A stretch of 64,000 bases of DNA. It comes from Bacteroidales bacterium. GTDB lineage: Bacteria; Bacteroidota; Bacteroidia; Bacteroidales; UBA7960. Below are positions 16,446-25,443 of the stretch, one piece after another. The DNA is taken from NCBI GenBank assembly GCA_007118495.1, contig SKRM01000026.1:62001-126000 (forward strand), in the 5' to 3' direction. The stretch's first letter is position 1, and the number at the start of each line of letters is the position of its first letter. A program made the position numbers and the translations under genes. The notes under the pieces were generated by a model that saw only the letters and a list, made by a program, of their open reading frames with translations, ran no database searches and had not been told where the DNA came from.

Positions 16446-18287
16446 CTATTTGAATTTAGTAGAAAATTCATCAAGGGATATGATGTATAATACAGGTTTG
16501 CCACCAGGTGAATAATGGGGCATCTGGCAGGCAAACAAACTGTCCGTAAGAGATACCATTTCTTTTTCTGACAAGGGTCTGCCATGCTTGACAGAGAGTC
16601 GTTTTGAGGTTGATCTGATCACATTAGTATGCATGTCGCCTGCCAAATCGAGCTGGTTTTTCTGAACATTTTCAATGATCCCTTCTATGATGTCTTGTAA
16701 CCCTGACTCTTCTTCCATATCTGCAGGGACAGATTCAATAACGAAAGTTGAATCAGACAGAGCATGGATGCCAAACCCAATCTTTCTGATTTCATCAATG
16801 ATTTCATGCATAAGGGTTGCATCATGTTCTGAGAGTCTTATGTTTTCAGGGAAAAGTAATTGTTGTGAGCTTACCGTCCTTGACTTAAGTTGTTGCTGGA
16901 ATCGTTCAAAAAGTACCCTTTCATGGGCGCGTTGCTGATCTATAACCATGAGTCCTGACTTAACAGGTGTCAGAATATATTTGTTATGCAGTTGAAAGAA
17001 TTTTTTCTGACCATTATCATCCTTGATTTTATCCCAATCAGCTTGTATGAGCTTTTCAACTTGCTGGCTATCGCCTGCCAGGGGAACGTCATCTTCATGG
17101 GGAAAAATCTTCTCCCATTGGTCGGGGTTGATTCTTGACGTCAAACTGCCCGGTGGTCGCGAGGCGGGTCGGGATTCCCTGCCAAATGGATTGTAATCAG
17201 GATTTACTTCAATTGAAGGTGGTTTTATTGGTTTGCCTTTAGGTGGCGGCAGCGTGCTGAATGCACTTTCTTGTTCAAAATCAAGTGTTGGCGAAACATT
17301 ATAGGCACCAAGGGCTCTTTTAACAGCTGCTCTGACAATTTGGTATACATAGCGTTCGTCCTGGAACCTGATTTCGGTTTTTGTGGGATGAATGTTTACG
17401 TCAATTTGTTCAGGATTTGTTTCAAGGCAGAGAAAAAAGCCTGGAAAGGCTTCATCCGGAATCAATTCTGCAAATGCCTGTTCAACAGCATTGTTTAGAT
17501 ATGGTGAGCGAATGAACCGCTTATTTACAAAGAAAAATTGTTCTCCTCTTACTTTTTTGGCGTACTCAGGTTTACCCACGAATCCGGAGATACCCAGCAG
17601 CTCAGTTTTTTCTTCAACAGGCACCAGTCTTTGGTTATAGATGTTTCCGAACAGGCTGGTGATGCGTTGTTTAAAATTTCCTGAAGGCAGCTGGTGGGTC
17701 AGTTGTCCATTTTGGTATAACTGCATGGAAATTTCAGGATGGGCAAGAGCAATACGCTGAAATTCAGATAAAATATGTCTCTTTTCAACACTTTCTGATT
17801 TGAGAAAGTTGCGCCTGGCGGGGGTGTTGTAAAACAGGTTTTTAACTGAAATACTCGTACCTACCGGGCATTGACATTCGTCTTTTGACAAAACCCCTGA
17901 CGATTCGGCCAGGATACAAATGCCTGCCTCCTGATCTGCTGTACGGGTTTTTAATTCAACTTTTGAAATGGAAGCTATTGATGAGAGGGCTTCTCCCCTG
18001 AATCCCATAGTAAGAATTGAATACAGATCAGAAGCTTCACGTATTTTAGATGTTGCATGACGTTCAAAACAAAGACTGGCATCTGCCGGGGTCATGCCAC
18101 TGCCATTGTCAACCACTTGTATTAAGGTCTTGCCCGCATCTTTTATAATAAGTTTTATTTGTGTGGCCTCTGCATCAATGGCATTCTCCAGCAATTCCTT
18201 TACTGCTGATGCAGGCCTTTGTATTACTTCTCCGGCAGCAATCTGGTTGGCTACGGCATCAGGAAGCAACTGAATCATATCAGGCAT
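16446..18287 (-). CDS. mutL: DNA mismatch repair protein MutL
   Basis: MutL couples MutS mismatch recognition to strand processing. The N-terminal GHKL ATPase shows ELLENAIDA (motif I, about 32-40), DNGSGM (motif II) and GFRGEAL (motif III, near 95). The C-terminal dimerisation/endonuclease domain carries DQQRAHERVLFE in place of the common DQHAxxExxxxE; the Asp and both Glu remain while His is Gln. The 613-residue length is normal. A linker at about 330-400 is proline-rich and low in complexity. It follows a small membrane protein gene by 21 bases. Confidence 0.96.
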   Translation of the reverse strand: MPDMIQLLPDAVANQIAAGEVIQRPASAVKELLENAIDAEATQIKLIIKDAGKTLIQVVDNGSGMTPADASLCFERHATSKIREASDLYSILTMGFRGEALSSIASISKVELKTRTADQEAGICILAESSGVLSKDECQCPVGTSISVKNLFYNTPARRNFLKSESVEKRHILSEFQRIALAHPEISMQLYQNGQLTHQLPSGNFKQRITSLFGNIYNQRLVPVEEKTELLGISGFVGKPEYAKKVRGEQFFFVNKRFIRSPYLNNAVEQAFAELIPDEAFPGFFLCLETNPEQIDVNIHPTKTEIRFQDERYVYQIVRAAVKRALGAYNVSPTLDFEQESAFSTLPPPKGKPIKPPSIEVNPDYNPFGRESRPASRPPGSLTSRINPDQWEKIFPHEDDVPLAGDSQQVEKLIQADWDKIKDDNGQKKFFQLHNKYILTPVKSGLMVIDQQRAHERVLFERFQQQLKSRTVSSQQLLFPENIRLSEHDATLMHEIIDEIRKIGFGIHALSDSTFVIESVPADMEEESGLQDIIEGIIENVQKNQLDLAGDMHTNVIRSTSKRLSVKHGRPLSEKEMVSLTDSLFACQMPHYSPGGKPVLYIISLDEFSTKFK

Positions 18288-18308
18288 GCAAACTGTTTTT
18301 GGTGTGGT

Positions 18309-18575
18309 TTAGAGAAAGAATAACAAATAAACAAGAACAAACATAACGATGAATATGATAATAAGGCGCTGATTAGAAGCACGGCGTGTTCGGGCACCTG
18401 AAGTACGCTTCCATCGCATCTGAAGTCTGTCTCTCAGTGCTTTCTCATAATTATCAGTATCCTCTTCCAGGGCAGCTTTTGCCATTTTTTCCCGTTCTTC
18501 TTTCTTTTTATCGTAGTAAACGGGTTTGTAGTTAAACTGCTTGTTACGGGGGGTTTTAAAGAATGTAAGTGCCAT
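18309..18575 (-). CDS. small conserved tail-anchored membrane protein
   Basis: An 88-residue protein with a basic, charged soluble part and one C-terminal hydrophobic segment at about residues 70-88 (LIIIFIVMFVLVYLLFFL), so it should be tail-anchored with the N-terminus in the cytoplasm. I recall similar small proteins beside mutL in other Bacteroidota, sometimes mislabelled as riboflavin synthase beta; nothing here supports that enzyme. Function unknown. It is the first gene of a likely two-gene unit with mutL and has a good promoter at 18610-18639. Confidence 0.8.
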   Translation of the reverse strand: MALTFFKTPRNKQFNYKPVYYDKKKEEREKMAKAALEEDTDNYEKALRDRLQMRWKRTSGARTRRASNQRLIIIFIVMFVLVYLLFFL

Positions 18576-18609
18576 AGCCGGTAAAGGATTTTTGCATGAA
18601 CGCCAATTA

Positions 18610-18639
18610 CAAAATTAATATTTTACAGGCATTTACCAA
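18610..18639 (-). promoter_or_regulatory. promoter for the small membrane protein and mutL
   Basis: On the minus strand TTG (18639-18637) and TAATTTTG (18617-18610) are 19 bases apart, close to the full consensus. Predicted start near 18603. It lies just after the terminator of the upstream gene. Confidence 0.65.
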
Positions 18640-18646
18640 TGTGCAT

Positions 18647-18673
18647 AAAAAACCCCTTCGTAATGAAAGGGTT
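18647..18673 (-). terminator. intrinsic terminator of the DUF6580 gene
   Basis: Minus-strand AACCCTTTC and GAAGGGGTT form a 9-bp stem (one G-T pair) with a 5-base loop and are followed by six T. It separates the DUF6580 gene from the mutL unit. Confidence 0.8.
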
Positions 18674-18701
18674 GATAATACTTTATATGGTATATGAAGA
18701 A

Positions 18702-19226
18702 TTAACCAAGGCGTAAAGCGGGATATCTTTGCAACACCAGGTAGAACCCTCCGAAGAATACGGCGTTGTAAAACAAATCACCCAATGCAGCGGCATGGAA
18801 AAATGGAATGGCCATGGTGTATGACATCATAAGACCTTCAAGCGTTGGGGGGTAATAAGGTGTCATAGCCCATACACCAAAATTAGTGACCAGGAAAAAC
18901 AGGACAGAGCCTGCCAAAGACCCACCAATTACATATGGAATGCGAACATTGTTTCGGAACAAGGTACCCAATAGGACAATGAGTACGAAACCCAGATAAA
19001 CCGGGATCATCATGTTATGGAATCCGAGAAAAAGGTCACTGATAAAAAGGGCCACCAGTGGGATGATAAATGCAAGATGCTTTTTTCCGAGATGGGCTCC
19101 GCCAAAAAGGGCAATGGCCGCAATGGGTGTAAAGTTGGGATAGTGGGGAACAAGGCGCATCAGGGCTGCAAAAAGGATGATACCACTTACTACCAGTAAC
19201 TTGGGCGTTATTACTTTCCAGTTCAT
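18702..19226 (-). CDS. DUF6580 family membrane protein
   Basis: A 174-residue protein with about five hydrophobic segments. The start region PNFTPIAAIALFGGAHLGKK and SDLFLGFHN are characteristic of the DUF6580 family, whose fold resembles substrate-binding subunits of ECF transporters, so a vitamin or cofactor transport role is possible but unproven. No energy-coupling subunits are nearby and I see no riboswitch in the 200-base leader region. It is a single-gene unit with its own promoter and terminator. Confidence 0.8.
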   Translation of the reverse strand: MNWKVITPKLLVVSGIILFAALMRLVPHYPNFTPIAAIALFGGAHLGKKHLAFIIPLVALFISDLFLGFHNMMIPVYLGFVLIVLLGTLFRNNVRIPYVIGGSLAGSVLFFLVTNFGVWAMTPYYPPTLEGLMMSYTMAIPFFHAAALGDLFYNAVFFGGFYLVLQRYPALRLG

Positions 19227-19275
19227 GACTACAATAATATGGGTTAAGGATTAAATGCTGATATGTTTTCAGTCA

Positions 19276-19308
19276 CAAAAGTATAAAATCATTTTAACTT
19301 TCAACAAA
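19276..19308 (-). promoter_or_regulatory. promoter for the DUF6580 gene
   Basis: Minus-strand TTTG (19308-19305) and TACTTTTG (19283-19276) lie 21 bases apart. Predicted start near 19268 leaves a leader of about 42 bases. Confidence 0.65.
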
Positions 19309-19427
19309 GCCGTGTTGATTTTGTTTGTCTGCGTATTTTCAATAATATTGTTAATTGGTTTTAAACCTTTTCATTTTCCATTTGTCAAATGGGTGTAGTG
19401 ATTAAAAAAACAAAAAAATTATTAATT

Positions 19428-19970
19428 ATGAAAATTAAAGCGTTAATAACAACAGCTCTTGTCTTCATCATGCTTTTTAGCGTTGATGCATTTGGACAAA
19501 GGGGAAGAAGGGTTCCGGATGTACGCCCCGAACATAGAGCAGGCACCCAGGTTACCGAAAGGGTAGTCTATCACCAAAGGATGCTTACAGAGGTTTGTGC
19601 AATGATTCCTGATCTTACAGAAGAACAACAGGCCCAGTTAAAAAGCTTAAGGTTGAAGCAAATGGAATCAGCCACCAGGCACAGGAACCAGGTAGATGAA
19701 TTGCGCGCAAAAAAGCGCACACTGATGACCCAGGCAACTCCTGATCAGCGCGAACTTGATCGGGTGATTGATCAGATGACTGCCATGCAAAACACCTGGA
19801 TGAAAGAAAGCGTGAAGCATCGTCAGGCCATTCGTGAGCTATTGACAGAAGAGCAGCGTATTCTTTTTGACAGCCGGACACCAAGGGCTGCAGCAGGCCG
19901 GGCTTCAATGCCAGGCAGGCAAGCCGGAGCAAGAGGTATGGCTCCCCAACAGGGGCGAGGTCGCTGGTAG
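19428..19970 (+). CDS. Spy/CpxP-like periplasmic LTXXQ protein
   Basis: A 180-residue secreted protein with a signal peptide at about 1-23 (cleavage near AFG-QRG). The mature part is helical and basic, with two LTEEQ motifs (LTEEQQ near 64, LTEEQR near 141) typical of the Spy/CpxP family of periplasmic chaperones and metal sensors. The tail is Gly/Arg/Ala-rich. I chose the ATG at 19428 over the one at 19389, because the longer form puts a charged, lysine-rich leader before the signal peptide. It is followed by a strong terminator and stands alone, divergent from DUF6580. A second, different Spy-like protein is at 31432. Confidence 0.85.
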   Translation: MKIKALITTALVFIMLFSVDAFGQRGRRVPDVRPEHRAGTQVTERVVYHQRMLTEVCAMIPDLTEEQQAQLKSLRLKQMESATRHRNQVDELRAKKRTLMTQATPDQRELDRVIDQMTAMQNTWMKESVKHRQAIRELLTEEQRILFDSRTPRAAAGRASMPGRQAGARGMAPQQGRGRW

Positions 19971-19987
19971 GCTTTATTACCAAGTAT

Positions 19988-20016
19988 AAAAAACCACCTC
20001 AGGGTGGTTTTTTTTT
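19988..20016 (+). terminator. intrinsic terminator after the Spy-like gene
   Basis: AAACCACC and GGTGGTTT form an 8-bp stem around a TCAG loop. Flanking A and T runs extend it, and nine T follow. Confidence 0.9.
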
Positions 20017-20079
20017 GCCTTGTTTTTTGTAAAAATATTCGGGAGTAAACTTCGTTGAATTAAAGGCAGACCTTTTTAT

Positions 20080-22311
20080 ATGGTAAAAAAAATCCGAAAT
20101 ATATTTTTACTGACCCTGTTAATTGTTGCCGGCTTTATAATGCTATTTGTTATTGGTATTTATGCCGGACTTTCAGGACCTATTTATACACGCCAACAGT
20201 TGCTTAATATCAGCCAGGCCAATGCGTCTCTTGTATATGCCCGGGATGGAGAATTGATCGGACGATTTTTTTTGGAAAACCGCACATCTCTGCAGGCCGG
20301 TGACACTGACCAGAAACTTTACGATGCCTTGGTTGCCACAGAAGATGTAAGGTTTTACAGGCATGGGGGTGTTGACCTTTACAGTATGGTCAGGGTATTG
20401 GTAAAATCTGTGGTATTGGGAGATCGTTCGTCGGGAGGCGGCAGTACTATTACCCAGCAACTGGCAAAAAACATCCAGGGAAGAAACACCTATTGGTTGC
20501 TTTCACTGCCTGTAAACAAAACAAGAGAAATCATTCTGGCCCGTCGGCTTGAAAAGACTTTTTCAAAAGAGGACATACTGCTTTTATACCTCAATACTGT
20601 GCCGTTTGGTGAAAATGCCATCGGTGTTGAGGCAGCCTCCCGGCTTTTTTTTAGCAAGGGGGCAAATGAGCTTTCACTTGAAGAATCTGCGGTACTTGTG
20701 GGCATGCTAAAGGCCAACACAACATATAACCCACGCCTTTTCCCTGAGCGGTCACTTGGCAGGAGAAACACTGTGCTTTTTCAAATGAACCGTTATGGAT
20801 ACATTTCTGAAGAGGAGGCTGACTCTTTGTCGGCTTTGCCTTTAGGCTTAAAATATGCAGGCAATGTGATGGATACCCGGTCTGGATATTTTCTGGCAAG
20901 ATTAAAAAGAGAAGCAGAGAAGATACTTGAAGATGTAGGCGAAAGCAATGAAACGCATTGGGACTTACATACCGATGGTTTATTGATTTATTCTACGCTG
21001 AATCTTAGCATGCAGAGATTTGCCCTTGAGTCGTTTCACAGACATCTCTCACACATGCAAAAATTGCTTGATGAACAATATGCCGCGCCCAACATGTCTG
21101 CGCAATTGCATGATCTTGTAGGCCGGGAGTTGATTCGCAGCGGGCTGGCTAAACGTGAACATGAAACCAGGGTTCACAGAATCTTTTCATGGGAAGGAAG
21201 TTATTTGGATACCCTCTCGGTAGGGGATAGCATATTGAATGCATTGGGCATACTGCATGCAGGATTGATAGCTACAGAACCCGGATCAGGTGCCATTCGG
21301 ATATATGTGGGTGGAATTAACCACCAATTGCATCCCTTTGATCAGGTTTTAGCCAGGCGTCAAATGGCTTCAGCATTTAAACCTGTAATCTATGCAGCAG
21401 CCCTTGAAGAGGGTTTGACTCCTTGTAGTTACTTTCATAATGACTCCCTGATCATTACAGATTTTTCTACTTATAGTCCTTCAAACCATGACCAATCAAC
21501 TGGAGGATTATACTCCATGGCCGGAGCGCTGACCCATTCGATGAATATTCCGACATTTCATATTTATATACAAACCGGGTTCGACCCTATCAATGATATG
21601 TGGCGAAATCTTGGATTTGAATTTCCTCTCAGGCGAACCCCTTCATTGGCCATGGGAACTGCTGAAGCATCAGTATTTGAAGTAGCCAGGGCATATGGCG
21701 CATTTGCCAATGGAGGCCATCGCGTTGAGCCTTATATGATTGACTCTATCATGACACAAGAAGGACGGTTGTTATACAGAAGAGAACCTTCAGATACTGT
21801 TCAGATGGTCATGAATGAAGAAACGGCCCTGCTAATCAGTTCTATGCTTGAAAATGCCGTCAGAAGAGGAACGGCTTCTGCTGTAAGAAATACATATGGG
21901 ATACACATGCCTGTGGCGGGTAAGACTGGCACCTCACAGCAATATGCCGATGCATGGTTTGCATCCTTTTCGCCCAGGCTCGTTATGGTAAGCAGGGTAG
22001 GGGCAAACTACCCTTCAGTAGGATTCAGAGATGCGCGGGGATCAGGAAGTTCACTTGCGCTTCCGCTGGTTGCATTAACAATGCAAAAGATTCAGGAACA
22101 TCCATCACTATATGCGACATATTCAGATCCTTTTCCTGGCTTGTCCGCTAATCTGTTGCAAAAACTTGACTGTCCTGAATACAGGGAGCATTCAAAACTT
22201 GAACGTTTCATAAATATTTTCAGAGACCAGTCTGTAACATTTGATCAAGAAGGTGAAAAAAAAGAAGGCAGAGAATCAGTAATCAGACGAATTTTTGGCA
22301 GGCGCAGGTAA
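20080..22311 (+). CDS. class A penicillin-binding protein (PBP1A-type)
   Basis: A bifunctional peptidoglycan synthase of 743 residues anchored by one N-terminal helix (about 8-31). The GT51 glycosyltransferase domain has catalytic Glu88 in ATEDVRFYRHGG and the GGGSTITQQLAKN motif near 127-139. The transpeptidase domain has the acylated serine in S431-A-F-K434, SMN near 488 and K615-T-G. All motifs are intact. It polymerises lipid II and cross-links stem peptides in the periplasm. The C-terminus overlaps the convergent symporter gene by 36 bases. Confidence 0.95.
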   Translation: MVKKIRNIFLLTLLIVAGFIMLFVIGIYAGLSGPIYTRQQLLNISQANASLVYARDGELIGRFFLENRTSLQAGDTDQKLYDALVATEDVRFYRHGGVDLYSMVRVLVKSVVLGDRSSGGGSTITQQLAKNIQGRNTYWLLSLPVNKTREIILARRLEKTFSKEDILLLYLNTVPFGENAIGVEAASRLFFSKGANELSLEESAVLVGMLKANTTYNPRLFPERSLGRRNTVLFQMNRYGYISEEEADSLSALPLGLKYAGNVMDTRSGYFLARLKREAEKILEDVGESNETHWDLHTDGLLIYSTLNLSMQRFALESFHRHLSHMQKLLDEQYAAPNMSAQLHDLVGRELIRSGLAKREHETRVHRIFSWEGSYLDTLSVGDSILNALGILHAGLIATEPGSGAIRIYVGGINHQLHPFDQVLARRQMASAFKPVIYAAALEEGLTPCSYFHNDSLIITDFSTYSPSNHDQSTGGLYSMAGALTHSMNIPTFHIYIQTGFDPINDMWRNLGFEFPLRRTPSLAMGTAEASVFEVARAYGAFANGGHRVEPYMIDSIMTQEGRLLYRREPSDTVQMVMNEETALLISSMLENAVRRGTASAVRNTYGIHMPVAGKTGTSQQYADAWFASFSPRLVMVSRVGANYPSVGFRDARGSGSSLALPLVALTMQKIQEHPSLYATYSDPFPGLSANLLQKLDCPEYREHSKLERFINIFRDQSVTFDQEGEKKEGRESVIRRIFGRRR

Positions 22312-23796
22312 CATGCTGTCAAAAAGCTGACCGGCATGTTTTGGTGCCCTGGTGAACATGCTGACCAGGCAAGTCACCAGGAATGAAACGACGAACCCCG
22401 GGATTAACTCATACATAAGTTCACTGAGCCATGCAACCCTGGTCCATACAATAACAGTAATAGCACCAGAAAGCATTCCTGAAATCATTCCGGCTTTTGT
22501 GGTTTTTTTCCAGTACAATGCCAAAATAGAAGTTGGACCAAAAGCCGCCCCAAGGCCTGCCCATGCAAAAAGAACCAGCCAAAATACAAGTTGTTCGGCC
22601 ATGAGGCCAAGAAGCAAGGCAAGTATAACCAACACTACAACAACCATTCGGCTGTAAAGAACCAGATGGGCCTGTGAGATATGTTGCCCCTTTTTGATGA
22701 GTTTTTCGTAAAGATCTCTCACAATAGCCGAGGCAGCTACCAGTAGTTGTGAATCAGCAGTTGACATGATGGCTGCAAATATGCTGGCGATGACAACACC
22801 GAATAATACCGGGTGGAGATGTTGTGCCGCCAGATAGGGATAGACGTTTTCAGGATCTGCCCCCGGGAGCATGTTTACTTCAGGAAAATAAACCCTGCCT
22901 GCCATACCTGTTAATACCGCCCCCAGCCCCATTACCACATTGGCCGCGGTGCCCACCATTGCCACGCTTTTAAGCTTTTTGGGATCTTTTATGGACATGT
23001 ATCTTGCAATGATATGCGGGTTGCCGGGTGATCCGAGGCCTATGGCCAGAAAACCTGCCAAACCACCAAACCCAAGTGCCAGGGGGTTGAAGAAATTACC
23101 TGCTTCAAGGCCGGCAGTATGGGTTATAAATGCACCTGTACCACCCATATGGGCTATGGCAATGATGGGCAGCACCAGAAGGGCTACAACCATAAACAGA
23201 CCTTGTATGGTGTCGGTAAGGCTGACAGCCAGAAAGCCGCCTACCATGGTATAAAACAGGATGATGCCTGTGGTAAGAAATATGCCCTGGGTTTCTGTCA
23301 GGTTAAAACTTGATTGAAACGCTTTTCCGCCAGCAACAAACTGCGCAGAGACATAGGCAATCATAAAGATAATAATGATCAGAACTACCACCGATCTCAG
23401 TAATCCGTTCTTGTCATCAAATCTTTCTGCAAAAAAATCAGGCACGGTTATGCAATCACGAACCTCGCTGAAGTGTCTGATGCGTGGAGCATAAAAGAAG
23501 AATAAAAAAAATTCGACTATGGTATAACCCAAAACGGCCCAAACTGCAGAAATGCCCATGACATATGACATGCCTGTGACTCCGAGCAGCAACCAGGCGC
23601 TCCTGCCGCTAACCACGGCAGATAAAGCCACCACAAGCATACCCATTTTACGACCTCCGATAAAGAAGTTGGAGATATCCATTGAAGAAAACCTGGCAGC
23701 GTAGATGCCAATGATAACAATCATAACCAGGTATCCGATGAATGACCAAACGGCTACCTGGTCAACACCCATGCTGAGGCTTTGAATCTCATCCAT
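22276..23796 (-). CDS. sodium:solute symporter (PutP-like)
   Basis: A 506-residue inner-membrane transporter with about 13 hydrophobic segments of the SSS family. The start region (GIYAARFSSMDISNFFIGGRK), GRSAWLLLGVTG near 63-74 and the GLGSPGNPHIIARYMS segment resemble sodium/proline symporters, so proline uptake is the best guess; substrate cannot be proven. It has its own promoter in the gap after the DMT gene. Its last 36 bases lie antisense to the end of the PBP gene. Confidence 0.88.
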   Translation of the reverse strand: MDEIQSLSMGVDQVAVWSFIGYLVMIVIIGIYAARFSSMDISNFFIGGRKMGMLVVALSAVVSGRSAWLLLGVTGMSYVMGISAVWAVLGYTIVEFFLFFFYAPRIRHFSEVRDCITVPDFFAERFDDKNGLLRSVVVLIIIIFMIAYVSAQFVAGGKAFQSSFNLTETQGIFLTTGIILFYTMVGGFLAVSLTDTIQGLFMVVALLVLPIIAIAHMGGTGAFITHTAGLEAGNFFNPLALGFGGLAGFLAIGLGSPGNPHIIARYMSIKDPKKLKSVAMVGTAANVVMGLGAVLTGMAGRVYFPEVNMLPGADPENVYPYLAAQHLHPVLFGVVIASIFAAIMSTADSQLLVAASAIVRDLYEKLIKKGQHISQAHLVLYSRMVVVVLVILALLLGLMAEQLVFWLVLFAWAGLGAAFGPTSILALYWKKTTKAGMISGMLSGAITVIVWTRVAWLSELMYELIPGFVVSFLVTCLVSMFTRAPKHAGQLFDSMLPAPAKNSSDY

Positions 23797-23825
23797 AAAC
23801 AGAAATTTTAGAGGTCAGGTAGGCA

Positions 23826-23856
23826 CAAACCTAGCAGATTCCGGTGATTTGTGCAA
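23826..23856 (-). promoter_or_regulatory. promoter for the sodium:solute symporter gene
   Basis: Minus-strand TTG (23856-23854) and TAGGTTTG (23833-23826) are 20 bases apart. Predicted start near 23819, about 23 bases before the ATG. Confidence 0.65.
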
Positions 23857-23873
23857 CAACTTTAGCTGATTAT

Positions 23874-24779
23874 TTACCAGATAAAAAACAGGGTAACGCC
23901 TGCAACACTGATGATGGCACCAAGAAATTCTTTCCAGCTTACTTTTTGGCCGAATATGAAATAGGTTGTCGGAAGAATCAGGATAGGAGAAATAGACATA
24001 ATGGTTGATGCAATGCCAGTGGCTGTATGCTGCACAGCAATCAGTGACGATGAGACACCCAGAAATGGTCCGAAAGTAGCCCCAAGCAGCATCAACCATA
24101 GTGCCTTTTTATTGGTGAGGGCATTACCCACAGCCCCCCATTTTTTGAATACATGGATAACAATGGTAAAGCCAATTATTCCGGCTATAACCCTGATTTG
24201 TGTGGCCGAAAAGGCATCGTAGTCTTGCATCCCATATTTGCTGAGAACCAAACCTGTAGCCTGTCCTGCTGCGCCCAATAGTGCGAATATGATGCCCTTG
24301 ACCGGGAGTTTTTCAGGAATGCGGCCGCTTTGTTTGTTTTTATTTTGTCTGTAAAATATAACAAGGGCAATACCCGATATGGTCAAACCCATGCCGCTTA
24401 AGTGTATCAATGCAAGGGTTTCGCCCAGTAAAAAAAATCCAATGAGGGCCGAGATTGGAGGAACCATAGTCATGATCAGCAGGGCCAGCCTTGATCCTAT
24501 CACTGTGAATGACTTGAAAAGAAAAAGATCACCAATTACAAAGCCAACCAGGCCTGACAGGGCAAGCCAAAACCAGTTGTATAGCTCAGCATCCATAGGA
24601 ATTGCCATTCCTCTTCTGATCCATGAGAACATGCTCAACAGTAGCAGGGCCATGACGAGCCTGATAATGTTTACCGGCACGCTTCCAACTTTTCTGCTAG
24701 CTGTTTCAAATGCCATTGCTGTAACTGTCCAGCAAACGGCAGTGAACAAAGCAGCAAATTCTCCTATCCTCAATTCCAT
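23874..24779 (-). CDS. EamA/DMT superfamily transporter
   Basis: A 301-residue protein with ten hydrophobic segments made of two EamA repeats (about 5-140 and 155-300), typical of drug/metabolite exporters of the inner membrane. The second repeat holds GAAGQATGLVLSKYG and the end is FLGAIISVAGV. The start was set at MELRIGE (24779): the in-frame extension to 24842 is non-conserved and would cross the -7 element at 24799-24806. Substrate unknown. Confidence 0.88.
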   Translation of the reverse strand: MELRIGEFAALFTAVCWTVTAMAFETASRKVGSVPVNIIRLVMALLLLSMFSWIRRGMAIPMDAELYNWFWLALSGLVGFVIGDLFLFKSFTVIGSRLALLIMTMVPPISALIGFFLLGETLALIHLSGMGLTISGIALVIFYRQNKNKQSGRIPEKLPVKGIIFALLGAAGQATGLVLSKYGMQDYDAFSATQIRVIAGIIGFTIVIHVFKKWGAVGNALTNKKALWLMLLGATFGPFLGVSSSLIAVQHTATGIASTIMSISPILILPTTYFIFGQKVSWKEFLGAIISVAGVTLFFIW

Positions 24780-24798
24780 AGCCGATTTTTTGATGCCG

Positions 24799-24806
24799 CA
24801 AAGGTA
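24799..24806 (-). promoter_or_regulatory. -7 element of the DMT transporter gene
   Basis: TACCTTTG on the minus strand matches TAnnTTTG and lies 20 bases before the chosen ATG. No clear -33 box. Confidence 0.5.
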
Positions 24807-24827
24807 ATTGAAAAGAAAACTTTTCTC

Positions 24828-24835
24828 TATATTTG
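24828..24835 (+). promoter_or_regulatory. -7 element of the His-rich lipoprotein gene
   Basis: TATATTTG matches TAnnTTTG, with TTG at 24808-24810 (17 bases upstream, slightly short). Predicted start near 24842. It forms a divergent pair with the DMT promoter. Confidence 0.55.
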
Positions 24836-24876
24836 CAGGCAATTGTTTTAGTCCTTATTTAAAAACGTAACGATCA

Positions 24877-25368
24877 ATGAAAAAACTAATCCTCATCCTT
24901 ATCGCAGGCTTTTTCATGGCCTCTTGCGGTACACAGACTTCACAACAGGCAGAGATTACGCTTGAACCCAGTCTGATTGCAGAACTTGTTTATGAACCCA
25001 TGAATTATGAGGGGAAAACTGTGCAGTTTGAAGGCATTATTAGTCATATCTGCCAACATAGCGGCGATAAAATGCGGGTTGTACAAACCACTGATGATAC
25101 TTACAGTATTCAAGTGATGCTGATGGATTTCCTGAATCAGTTTGAAGCAGGACATGAGGGTCATGAAGTCTTGGTTACAGGTGTGATGAGAATAGAAGTT
25201 CGCAATATTGACGAGCTGGAGGACGATCACGGTGATCACGGTGATCATGATGACCATGATGGACATGACTGCGCATCAACTGAAGTAGCTGTCAGAAGGC
25301 TTGCAGAAAGAGGGATTAATCCTGATATCAGGCCGTATGTTGAACTAACAGCATTTGAGATCAGATAA
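24877..25368 (+). CDS. lipoprotein with His/Asp-rich metal-binding segment
   Basis: A 163-residue lipoprotein: hydrophobic signal and lipobox MASC with Cys17. Residues about 35-110 look like a small OB-fold domain (YEGKTVQFEGIISHICQHSG... VLVTGVMRIEV). A segment at about 116-131 is nearly all Asp, His and Gly (DDHGDHGDHDDHDGHDC), a likely zinc or other divalent-metal ligand cluster. I do not recognise a named family with certainty. It is followed by a strong terminator and then a PepSY-type membrane protein, so a role in metal or redox handling in the periplasm is possible. Confidence 0.75.
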   Translation: MKKLILILIAGFFMASCGTQTSQQAEITLEPSLIAELVYEPMNYEGKTVQFEGIISHICQHSGDKMRVVQTTDDTYSIQVMLMDFLNQFEAGHEGHEVLVTGVMRIEVRNIDELEDDHGDHGDHDDHDGHDCASTEVAVRRLAERGINPDIRPYVELTAFEIR

Positions 25369-25387
25369 TATTCAATTGAAAAAAAGG

Positions 25388-25421
25388 AACTGCCGTGAAT
25401 GTCATTTTACGGCAGTTTTTT
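25388..25421 (+). terminator. intrinsic terminator after the lipoprotein gene
   Basis: AACTGCCGT (25388-25396) pairs with ACGGCAGTT (25409-25417) across a 12-base loop and is followed by a T run. Confidence 0.85.
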
Positions 25422-25443
25422 AATGTACCAAAAGTGAACAGAT

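Noticed and set aside
19227-19427. Riboswitch upstream of the DUF6580 gene
   Set aside because: I see no conserved cobalamin, TPP or other aptamer words in the leader, only a promoter.
22310-22340. AACATGC / GCATGTT hairpin with a short T run after the PBP gene
   Set aside because: The stem is only 7 bp with a 17-base loop and lies inside the symporter coding sequence, so I do not call it a terminator.
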